Shown piece by piece: positions 1 through 6,276 of a DNA stretch of 30,223 nucleotides. Position 1 is the first letter of the stretch. Each line of letters begins with the position of its first letter. The notes beneath the pieces are model-generated. The model was given only the letters and a program-made list of their open reading frames with translations, searched no databases and was not told the DNA's origin. The stretch comes from Streptomyces sp. NRRL F-5727. Lineage in GTDB: Bacteria; Actinomycetota; Actinomycetes; Streptomycetales; Streptomycetaceae. Position numbers and translations under genes: made by a program. The DNA is taken from the NCBI RefSeq assembly GCF_000719555.1, contig NZ_JOGX01000076.1, positions 1 to 30,223 of the forward strand. Direction: 5' to 3'.

Positions 1-124
1 GACCCACCCCGTTCCCCCTCCGCCCCACCCGCCCCGCCGGTGGCCCGAACGGGTGACGCGTGACGCGACGAACCGGCGGCCGCGCACCCCGCTCGGGGCA
101 CCCGACCGCCGGTCCGGCACGGCC

Positions 125-146
125 CCCCTGCCGCGGACGGCAGGGG
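125..146 (-). terminator. Hairpin terminator after the DUF397 gene
   Basis: A perfect 9-bp stem (125-133 with 138-146, CCCCTGCCG/CGGCAGGGG) with a 4-base loop begins 11 bases beyond the stop codon of the minus-strand DUF397 gene. It has no U tract, which is usual for Streptomyces terminators. The rest of 1-156 shows no gene or other element that I can support. Confidence 0.6.
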
Positions 147-156
147 CCGCTCCCGC

Positions 157-390
157 TCAGCGCAGGTCGAACTCGCCGTCCCGCGCGCCGAGCACGAACG
201 CCGTCCACTCCGCCTCCGTGTACCGCAGCACCGTGCCGTGGTCCAGCGAGGAGCGCATGGCGACGGCCCCGCCCGGCAGATGGGCGATCTCGACCCGCTC
301 CTCGTCCGGGCTGGTGCCGGGGGCGCCGATCCACTCGACGTCCGAGATGTCGAGGGCGTACAACTCGTCCTTCTCCTGCGCGCTCCCCAT
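157..390 (-). CDS. DUF397 domain protein
   Basis: This 77-residue protein has the DUF397 ending: a VEIAHLPGG strand, a VLRYTEAEW segment and a terminal FVLGARDGEFDL stretch. DUF397 proteins are small, very numerous in Streptomyces, and usually sit beside an XRE-type helix-turn-helix regulator, with which some form toxin/antitoxin-like or developmental regulatory pairs. No such partner is visible here; the gene is alone, with a terminator right after it. The N-terminal part (DELYALDISDVEW) departs from the common WxKSSyS opening of the family. The ATG at 390 has an AAAGGA ribosome binding site about 6 bases upstream. Family assignment is by pattern recognition; the function of this copy is unknown. 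Confidence 0.8.
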   Translation of the reverse strand: MGSAQEKDELYALDISDVEWIGAPGTSPDEERVEIAHLPGGAVAMRSSLDHGTVLRYTEAEWTAFVLGARDGEFDLR

Positions 391-489
391 GGGGGTTCCT
401 TTCGCTCACGGCCTGTCGGCGGACCATGTGTCCCGTGGCGCCGGGCAGTTGGGCCCGCCCCGCGCCACCAGGAGAAATACTAGGGAAAC

Positions 490-542
490 GGCCCCCGCGC
501 GGGGGCGGCTTCGGCCGATCGCGGACCGGCGGCCGGCCGGTC
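490..542 (-). terminator. Tandem hairpins downstream of the eccE operon
   Basis: Downstream of the minus-strand stop at 562 there are two inverted repeats. The first is a 7-bp stem, 524-530 with 536-542 (GACCGGC/GCCGGTC), with a 5-base loop. The second is a perfect 16-base palindrome at 491-506 (GCCCCC-GCGC-GGGGGC). A small UUCG-loop hairpin lies between them at 506-517. Together they plausibly end the eccE transcript and insulate the DUF397 gene. A TAGTAT on the minus strand (482-477) could be the -10 box of the DUF397 gene, but I see no convincing -35 for it. Confidence 0.5.
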
Positions 543-561
543 GCCCGCGCCCGTCCGGAGT

Positions 562-1281
562 TCAGTCCATGCGGCGGGCGGTGCCGAGCAGGCCCGACTC
601 CGCGTCCGTGGCGTTGGTGATGACCCAGTGCCGCTCACTGCCCGCGCACCACAGTGTCACGCCGTCCGCGAGCGTCGGCAGGGCGTCCACCTCGGTCTGC
701 GTCAGCCCCAGGATCCGGCCGGTCTGCTGGGCCTCCTGCGGCGAGACCCGCTGGATGCCGACGAGCGTGGCCGCGCGCATCAGGCGCGGTGCGACCGGGC
801 TGAGGTACGGCAGCAGGGTCAGCACCGACTGCCACGGCGAGGAGACGACCCGCCCGCGCGGCGGCCGCATGCCGCAGTCCCGCACCACCACGGCCGGGCT
901 GCCGACGGTCGCGCCCAGCGGCGGCACCCGGCCCACGTCGTGGAGCGTGATGCACTCAAGGCCCGCGCCCGCCGCCTGCGCCAGACCCACCCACGCGTGC
1001 GGGCGGCCGGTCTCCACCACGACCCGGGACCCGGTGGCGGCCGCGCGCAGCGCCAGCACCTGCGCCGTCCACAGACCGCCGATCAGCAGGACGTCGTACG
1101 GCGTCGAGCGGTGGAAGCCCACCAGCTGCGAGCGGCCCTCGGCGTCCTCGCCGATCACCACGCCGTCGTCGCCCACCGGGAGGGAGAGCGCGCCGAGCTC
1201 GGCCGTCGGGACGGTGTGCCCCGCGTGCCGCGGGCCGAGCAGACCGCGCAGCCCCTTCACCGCTCCGCCGCGGACCGTCAT
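562..1281 (-). CDS. T7SS-linked protein resembling a P-loop-less ATPase
   Basis: This 239-residue protein is translated directly after EccE: its ATG overlaps the eccE stop by four bases (ATGA, 1278-1281), so the two are probably translationally coupled. I do not recognise a named family. The order of predicted strands and helices is suggestive. A hydrophobic strand (YDVLLIGG, about residues 65-72) leads into a helix where a Walker A loop would be expected, but there is no GxxxxGK[ST]. A later strand reads SPAVVVRDCG. The C-terminal third (ATLVGIQRVSPQEAQQTGRI, then LGLTQTEVDALPTLADGVTL) recalls the sensor/arginine-finger end of HerA/VirB4/FtsK-type ATPases. I infer a degenerate ATPase-like subunit or regulator of the secretion system. 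That fold is a hypothesis; its link to T7SS rests on the operon. Confidence 0.6.
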   Translation of the reverse strand: MTVRGGAVKGLRGLLGPRHAGHTVPTAELGALSLPVGDDGVVIGEDAEGRSQLVGFHRSTPYDVLLIGGLWTAQVLALRAAATGSRVVVETGRPHAWVGLAQAAGAGLECITLHDVGRVPPLGATVGSPAVVVRDCGMRPPRGRVVSSPWQSVLTLLPYLSPVAPRLMRAATLVGIQRVSPQEAQQTGRILGLTQTEVDALPTLADGVTLWCAGSERHWVITNATDAESGLLGTARRMD

Positions 1282-2639
1282 CGCGCACCCCCGAGAGGCA
1301 TCGTCGCCAGCACGCCCGGCAGCTGCTCGCGGTCCAGCCGCAGCAGGCCGACCTTCGCCGTGCGCGCCGCCTGCTCCAGCGTCCGGCGGACCCGGACGAG
1401 TTCGTTGTCGGAGCCGCCGGTGACCCGGACGTGGCCGCCGACCTCCATCGCGCCCTGACGGTTCCCGCGCCGGACGGTGAGGCTGAACGTCGTCGCGTAC
1501 GCGGGCACCGACGTCAGCAGCGACACCAGCCGCGGCAGCGGGGCCGCGCCCCGGCCGAGCTCGGGCCAGCGCCCGATCGCGTACGTGGTGTGCCAGCGGT
1601 CGTCGCACCGCCAGACCCGGGACGTCTCGGCGGTCCGCCGCTGCGGGGCGGCACCGGCCCGGCCGGCCCGCGCGGCCGCGTGCGGGCTCGTGCAGGCAGC
1701 CGTCGCGATCGCCGAGTTGACCTCCTCCTGGTCCAGCACGACCGCCTGGAAACCCGCGCCGGTGATGCGGCTCGCCAGATGGTCCGCGATCCGCACCAGA
1801 CAGCGCTGCGCGCCCTCCAGGCCGCCGCCGCGCGCCGCGACCGCCTCCTTGCAGCGCTCCGGGTCCAGCTTCACCGCCACCCACGTCAGCCGCAGCGCGG
1901 GCGCGCCGGTCCGCTCCTGGAGGGGGGTGTACGAGAGCCGGGCCACCGACTGCTGGGGGAGGTGCGGCGCCGGGGCGGGCCGCACCTGCTGCACCAGCTG
2001 GACCGACTCGACCACGATGTCGTCGACCTCCAGCGCGTCGCCGAGCAGCGTCATCGGGAAGGCGCGGGCGCCGAAGACCGGCCGCAGCGCGGAACCGGCC
2101 GCCTCGACGCGCAGCACGGCCGTCAGGAAGGAGCCGTCGCCCAGCATGCCCACCGTGCGGTGGTTGCGGTCGACGTACGGCTGCGCGCCGAAGCCCCGCA
2201 CGCTCTCGGTCACCGGGGCGAGCGACGGGTCCGCGTCCGGCGCGGAGGGCTCGGTGTCACGCCGGCGCGACCGCAGCGCCAGCGCCGTCCCCATCCAGTC
2301 CTGCACGGCCTGGCCGCGGCGCCGTATCACCGCGAGGAGCACGAGGACACCGGCGGCGACACACGTCGGGACCAGCCAGAGACCGCCCAGCACGAAGCCG
2401 ACGGCCACCAGGGCCAGCGCCGCCTCCACCAGCACCAGCTGACGCAGCTGCACCGGACCGATCCGCCCGGAGCGCGACAGCGGCCGCAGCGTCGTCGTCG
2501 CGGGGACGGCCCCCGGACCCCCCTGGGCCGGCGCTCCGGCGGGCGCCCCCGCGCCCCCGTTGCTGCGTTGCCGTCGGGAAGATTGAGGCGCCCGGCCGCT
2601 GGTCCGCCGCCCGTCGCGCGCACGCGTCGCCGTACCCAT
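1278..2639 (-). CDS. eccE: Type VII secretion membrane protein EccE
   Basis: This is a 453-residue EccE-like protein, a peripheral subunit of the ESX inner-membrane complex. The first 60 residues are basic and low in complexity, rich in Arg, Ala and Gly. Two adjacent hydrophobic segments follow (about residues 68-88 and 88-106) and end in a basic patch (RRRGQ). The remainder is a soluble domain containing LRVEAAGSALRP and FSLTVRRGNRQGAMEVGG, typical of EccE C-terminal regions. I chose the ATG at 2639 because a GAGGGGG site lies about 9 bases before it; an upstream in-frame start at 2723 has no comparable site and overlaps the promoter region. The gene is divergent from eccB and coupled to the 562-1281 gene. 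EccE is the least conserved core component, so the call leans on context as well as topology. Confidence 0.85.
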   Translation of the reverse strand: MGTATRARDGRRTSGRAPQSSRRQRSNGGAGAPAGAPAQGGPGAVPATTTLRPLSRSGRIGPVQLRQLVLVEAALALVAVGFVLGGLWLVPTCVAAGVLVLLAVIRRRGQAVQDWMGTALALRSRRRDTEPSAPDADPSLAPVTESVRGFGAQPYVDRNHRTVGMLGDGSFLTAVLRVEAAGSALRPVFGARAFPMTLLGDALEVDDIVVESVQLVQQVRPAPAPHLPQQSVARLSYTPLQERTGAPALRLTWVAVKLDPERCKEAVAARGGGLEGAQRCLVRIADHLASRITGAGFQAVVLDQEEVNSAIATAACTSPHAAARAGRAGAAPQRRTAETSRVWRCDDRWHTTYAIGRWPELGRGAAPLPRLVSLLTSVPAYATTFSLTVRRGNRQGAMEVGGHVRVTGGSDNELVRVRRTLEQAARTAKVGLLRLDREQLPGVLATMPLGGAR

Positions 2640-2820
2640 CGCCGCGTTGCCCCCTCGTGTCCGTAATAGCCGAATTCCCTTGGGCGTTGACCGGGCGATC
2701 ACCCTACCTGAGCGGTGAGACACGGGTGCCGCCAGGCATAGTAGGGGGCGGCGGGACGGCGGACGGACCCGCCGAGTGTGGCAACCTGGTCGGCCGGCGG
2801 GGAGAGGGACGACACTTCAG
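2640..2820. promoter_or_regulatory. Divergent promoter region eccE / eccB
   Basis: The 181 bases between the two divergent starts must hold promoters for both arms. For eccB (plus) the best candidate is GTGAGA (2715-2720), an 18-base spacer and TAGTAG (2739-2744). A TTGACC at 2687-2692 has no -10 at the right distance. On the minus strand, TAGGGT opposite 2704-2709 could serve eccE, but it lacks a clear -35. The eccB ribosome binding site is GGGAGAGG just before the ATG at 2821. All box assignments are weak. Confidence 0.35.
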
Positions 2821-4347
2821 ATGGCATCACGACGGGACGAACTGAACGCCTACACCTTCGCGAAGCGGAGATTGGTCGCGCAGTTCGTGCAGCCGAACTC
2901 GACGGGCTCCGAGGAGGGCGCGCCGCGCCCGCTGCGCGCGGTGGTGCCGGGCGCCATCGTCGGCGTGGTCATCCTCGCCGGCTTCGGAGCCTGGGGCATG
3001 TTCAAACCCGTCGCCCCCAAGGACTGGGACAAGCCCGGCCAGAACGTGATCATCGCCGACAAGTCGACCACCCGGTACGTGGTCCTCAAGACCGGCGACA
3101 AGACCCAGCTCCACCCCGTCCTCAACATGTCGTCGGCCAAGCTCCTCCTCGACCCCGACAAGGACAAGATCATCACGGTCGCCGAGTCGGTCCTCGACAG
3201 CGGCAAGATCCCGCACGGCGCCACCCTCGGCATCCCGTACGCCCCCGACCGCCTCCCCGAGAAGGGGGAGGCCGGCGCCGCCAAGCGCTGGGCCGTCTGC
3301 GAGCGCCCCGGCGAGGGCGGCCGGGCCATCCAGAAGGCCGCCTTCGTCCTCGCCGCCCGCGAGGAGGCCAAGACCGACGGCCCCGAACGGCTGACCGGCG
3401 GCCAGCTCCTGTACGTCGAGGGCCCCGACCGCACCCGCTACGTGGTCGACGCGCAGGGGACCGCGTACCCCGTCGAGAAGGACGAGCTGCTGCTCCGCCA
3501 GCTCGTCGGCCAGGGCCGCCCCGCCCAGCGCGTCTCCGAGGCGTGGCTGAACACCCTCCACAAGGGCGACACCATCTCCTTCCCCGTCGTCCCCGGCGAG
3601 CCCGGCGCCGCCGCCGCCGTCAACGGCCTGGCGCCCGAGTTCGGCAAGGTCGGCATGGTCCTCTCCGCGACCGACGGCACCAGGAAGCAGATGTACGTCG
3701 TCCTCCAGGACCGCGTCGCCCCCGTCTCCGACTTCACCGCCAAGCTGCTGCTCAACAGCCGTCAGCTCGTCGAACTCGGCCAGAACGGCCAGGCCGCCGG
3801 CGTCAGCGGCGGCGCCTTCCTGTCGCCGGGCGACGCCTTCGGCGCCGACAAGAAGTGGCCGACGGCCGCCCCCGTGCCCGTCAACGAGGCGGGCACCGGC
3901 GAAGGCAGCCGCAACACCGTCTGCAACGTGCTCCGCGCGGTCGACGAGGACAACGGCAGGACCACCCTCAGCACCTGGGCGGGCAAGGACTTCCCCGCCA
4001 CCCTGCCGACCGGCTCCAGCAGCGCGTACGTCACCCCCGGATCGGGCCAGCTCTTCCGCCAGTTCAAGGGCTCCACGACCACCAGCGGCTTCCTCTTCCT
4101 CGTCACCGACACCGGCCTGCGCTACGCGATGCAGTCCAACGGCGACACGGCCACCGACGACTCCGGCATCGGCTCCTCCGGCTCGGAGGAGGAGAAGCAG
4201 GCCCGCCAGGCGGAGGCGCAGCAGGCGCAGAACCGCCTCGGCTACAAGGACGTCACCCCGCTGCCCATCCCCGCCGAGTGGTCCACCTTCCTGCCCACCG
4301 GCCCCCGCCTCTCCACCGGCGGCGCCCGCCAGCCGCAGGGCTCATGA
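2821..4347 (+). CDS. eccB: Type VII secretion protein EccB
   Basis: This 508-residue protein is a core ESX membrane-complex subunit with a large extracytoplasmic domain. The start MASRRDELNAYTFAKRRLVA is the near-invariant EccB N-terminus, which fixes the ATG at 2821 over an in-frame ATG 45 bases earlier. One transmembrane helix spans about residues 41-60 (VVPGAIVGVVILAGFGAWGM). The rest is the repeated-domain extracellular part. Two cysteines, C160 and C368, match the conserved disulfide pair known in mycobacterial EccB. The C-terminus ends in a low-complexity tail preceded by a Glu/Gln/Ala-rich stretch. The stop codon overlaps the ATG of the downstream mycosin (ATGA, 4344-4347), indicating coupled synthesis of the pore component and its protease. 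Confidence 0.95.
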   Translation: MASRRDELNAYTFAKRRLVAQFVQPNSTGSEEGAPRPLRAVVPGAIVGVVILAGFGAWGMFKPVAPKDWDKPGQNVIIADKSTTRYVVLKTGDKTQLHPVLNMSSAKLLLDPDKDKIITVAESVLDSGKIPHGATLGIPYAPDRLPEKGEAGAAKRWAVCERPGEGGRAIQKAAFVLAAREEAKTDGPERLTGGQLLYVEGPDRTRYVVDAQGTAYPVEKDELLLRQLVGQGRPAQRVSEAWLNTLHKGDTISFPVVPGEPGAAAAVNGLAPEFGKVGMVLSATDGTRKQMYVVLQDRVAPVSDFTAKLLLNSRQLVELGQNGQAAGVSGGAFLSPGDAFGADKKWPTAAPVPVNEAGTGEGSRNTVCNVLRAVDEDNGRTTLSTWAGKDFPATLPTGSSSAYVTPGSGQLFRQFKGSTTTSGFLFLVTDTGLRYAMQSNGDTATDDSGIGSSGSEEEKQARQAEAQQAQNRLGYKDVTPLPIPAEWSTFLPTGPRLSTGGARQPQGS

Positions 4348-5600
4348 GGACGCCCCCGCGCCGGCCCCGGCGCCTCCCGCTCGTCGCCGCCGCGACGACG
4401 CTCTGCGCCCTCGGCCTGCCGCTCGCCACCGCCTCCCCGGCGGCCGCGGACGACGGCGGCCAGTGCACGTACCCGAACAAGAAGTACGAGGGCCGCCCCT
4501 GGTCCCTCCAGCGCGTCCAACTCGACGAACTCTGGGCCCAGTCCACCGGCAAGAACGTCCGCGTCGCCGTCATCGACACCGGCGTCGACACCCGGAACCC
4601 CCAGCTGACCAAGGCCGTCGACGCCAAGAGCGGGATCAACCTGATCCCGAAGGACGCCAAGGACGCCAACGGCTACAAGCTGAAGCGCGGCAAGGAGAAC
4701 GGCACCACCGACACCGTCGGCCACGGCACCAAGGTGGCCGGCATCATCGCCGCCCGCCCCGCCAAGGGCACCGGCTTCGTCGGCCTCGCCCCGGACGCCA
4801 CGATCATCCCCATCCAGCAGAACGACGCCGACGGCAACGGCACCGCGGTGACGCTCGCGACGGCGATCCGCCACGCCATCGCCAAGAAGGCGAACGTGAT
4901 CAACATCTCCCAGGACACCGCGAACGCGGTGAAACCCACCCCCCTCCTGGAACAGGCCGTCCAGGCCGCGCTGGACGCGGACATCGTCGTCGTCGCCTCG
5001 GCCGGCAACGACGGCCTGGGCGGCAACGTCAAGGCCACCTACCCCGCCTCGTACAAGGGCGTCCTCGCCGTCGCGGCCTCGGACCGCAACAACGAACGCG
5101 CCCAGTTCTCCCAGTCCGGCGACTTCGTCGGCGTCGCCGCCCCCGGCGTCGACATGGTCTCCACCGTCCCCGGCGGCGGCCACTGCGCCGACAACGGCAC
5201 CAGCTTCTCCGCCCCGTACGTCGCCGGACTCGCCGCCCTCATCAAGAGCGCGCACATGGACTGGACGCAGGAGCAGATCGTCGCCCAGATCCAGCAGACC
5301 GCCGAACGCTCCGTCGCCGGCCACGACCGCCTCGTCGGCTGGGGCGTCGTCGACCCCGTCAGAGCCCTCACCGAGGACGACAGGCCCATCGAGAAGCCCG
5401 TCGCCGACGAAGGCGTCACCCGCGCCGAGGCCCCCACCCCCGCCGCCGTCCACCTCGGCGAGACCCCGGAACAGCGCGCCGCCCGCCTCGCGACCTACAT
5501 CGTCGTCAGCGGCGGCGTCCTCGTCGCGGCGATCGCGGGCTCAGCGGTCGCGGTACGGGACCACCGCAGACGGCGGGCCGCGGTGGCGGCGGGCCGGTGA
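4344..5600 (+). CDS. mycP: Type VII secretion-associated subtilisin MycP (mycosin 1)
   Basis: This 418-residue S8 serine protease is anchored outside the membrane; mycosins stabilise and process components of the ESX system. A signal peptide occupies about residues 1-35 (basic start, hydrophobic core, cut near ASPAAA-D). The catalytic triad is visible: D78 (VAVIDTGVD), H127 (GHGTKVAG) and S287 (NGTSFSAP), with oxyanion N222 (ASAGNDG). Cysteines C41 and C281 could form disulfides. A C-terminal transmembrane helix (about residues 392-407) is followed by an Arg-rich cytoplasmic tail. It overlaps the eccB stop by four bases. A second mycosin lies 2.4 kb downstream; this copy, tied to eccB, is the likelier housekeeping partner of the core complex. 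Confidence 0.95.
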   Translation: MRTPPRRPRRLPLVAAATTLCALGLPLATASPAAADDGGQCTYPNKKYEGRPWSLQRVQLDELWAQSTGKNVRVAVIDTGVDTRNPQLTKAVDAKSGINLIPKDAKDANGYKLKRGKENGTTDTVGHGTKVAGIIAARPAKGTGFVGLAPDATIIPIQQNDADGNGTAVTLATAIRHAIAKKANVINISQDTANAVKPTPLLEQAVQAALDADIVVVASAGNDGLGGNVKATYPASYKGVLAVAASDRNNERAQFSQSGDFVGVAAPGVDMVSTVPGGGHCADNGTSFSAPYVAGLAALIKSAHMDWTQEQIVAQIQQTAERSVAGHDRLVGWGVVDPVRALTEDDRPIEKPVADEGVTRAEAPTPAAVHLGETPEQRAARLATYIVVSGGVLVAAIAGSAVAVRDHRRRRAAVAAGR

Positions 5601-5652
5601 TCATTGCAGACGCACACGGCTGATAGCGTCGATCATGACAAACGAACTGTAG

Positions 5653-5677
5653 AAGTCTCGTGACGAACAAGAGACTT
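5653..5677. promoter_or_regulatory. Dyad at the -35 box, candidate operator
   Basis: A perfect 7-base inverted repeat, AAGTCTC (5653-5659) and GAGACTT (5671-5677), has half-site centres 18 bases apart. Its right arm runs into the -35 box of the promoter at 5676-5704. The spacing of about two helical turns fits a dimeric regulator, but it could also be an RNA hairpin ending the mycP1 transcript. No regulator gene lies nearby. Confidence 0.35.
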
Positions 5678-5704
5678 GGGCCTGTCAGTCGCAATCACTA
5701 GAGT
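5676..5704 (+). promoter_or_regulatory. Promoter of the accessory T7SS unit
   Basis: TTGGGC (5676-5681), a 17-base spacer and TAGAGT (5699-5704) fit the vegetative HrdB-type consensus TTGAc/TAnnnT. This predicts a start near 5711 and a 5' UTR of about 70-110 bases before the helical protein gene. It makes the stretch from 5784 onward independent of the eccB-mycP1 transcript. A second TAGCGT at 5624-5629 lacks a good -35. Confidence 0.5.
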
Positions 5705-5783
5705 GGTACGCGCGTGATCGGTGGATGGCGAGTCGCCACGATCGCAATGCAGGACAGCAGGAGCAAACGGGGAGGATTGGCTC

Positions 5784-5828
5784 GTGTTCGAGGTAACGGG
5801 TGACGGGGGCGGGTGCGACAGTGAGTAA
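5784..5828 (+). CDS. Candidate 14-codon leader ORF
   Basis: The best ribosome binding site in this region, GGGGAGGA (5769-5776), sits 7 bases before a GTG at 5784. That start opens a 14-residue frame (VFEVTGDGGGCDSE) ending in TAA at 5826-5828. The stop overlaps the GTG at 5821, the probable start of the next gene, in a different frame. This is the classical layout for translational coupling. Whether it is translated cannot be told from sequence; the alternative is a misplaced start for the next gene (see that entry). Confidence 0.3.
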   Translation: MFEVTGDGGGCDSE

Positions 5829-6270
5829 CCTTGAGCTCGGCGTCGGCGAACTGAAGAAGTTCCGTGACCGGATCGACGGAGTCATCAAGGACCTGGAGGG
5901 CGGCGCCGGCGGCGCCGCCAAGCTGGGCCAGAACCGCGTGACACGCGGCTCGCTCGGCACCGGGAAGATCGCCTTCGCCGAGGCCGACGGCTTCTTCACG
6001 GAGTACGAGCGTGTCCACAGCTCGCTCGTCGCCCTGTCGAAGTCCCTCAGCGGCCAGATCGAACTCCTCCAGATCGGCGTCCACGCGGCCGACGTCGGCT
6101 ACCAGAACGTGGAGGACGAGCAGCGACGCCGCTTCCATGAGATCCGCGCCCGCCTCAGCGAGGAACGCGCCGAGGCCATCAGGCGCGAGGAGCTGGAGCG
6201 GAGCAAGAAGCCGGAGCAGCCCGCGCAGGAGAGCCAGAGCTCCGGCAACGTCGCGAAGAACATGAGGTGA
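5821..6270 (+). CDS. Helical WXG-like T7SS protein
   Basis: This predicted protein of 149 residues has two long amphipathic helices (about residues 3-27 and 50-90), the size and pattern of the ESX helical-hairpin superfamily, but no WXG at the turn. A YxxxE motif (Y94-QNV-E98) follows the second helix, where the general T7SS export signal normally lies. A highly charged coiled-coil-like tail (DEQRRRFHEIRARLSEERAE) ends in a polar segment. The start is uncertain. GTG at 5821 is favoured by its overlap with the upstream leader frame. GTG at 5800 is in frame, has a GAGG 6 bases ahead, and would add seven residues. The next gene begins 6 bases after the stop, so the two are one unit and may form a heterodimer. 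I do not recognise a named family. Confidence 0.75.
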   Translation: MSNLELGVGELKKFRDRIDGVIKDLEGGAGGAAKLGQNRVTRGSLGTGKIAFAEADGFFTEYERVHSSLVALSKSLSGQIELLQIGVHAADVGYQNVEDEQRRRFHEIRARLSEERAEAIRREELERSKKPEQPAQESQSSGNVAKNMR

Positions 6271-6276
6271 CGACTG

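Noticed and set aside
2778..4343. A frame open upstream of mycP1, suggesting a 940-residue protein
   Set aside because: The upstream half is an alternative frame of eccB. The mycosin has its own ATG overlapping the eccB stop, and a signal peptide.
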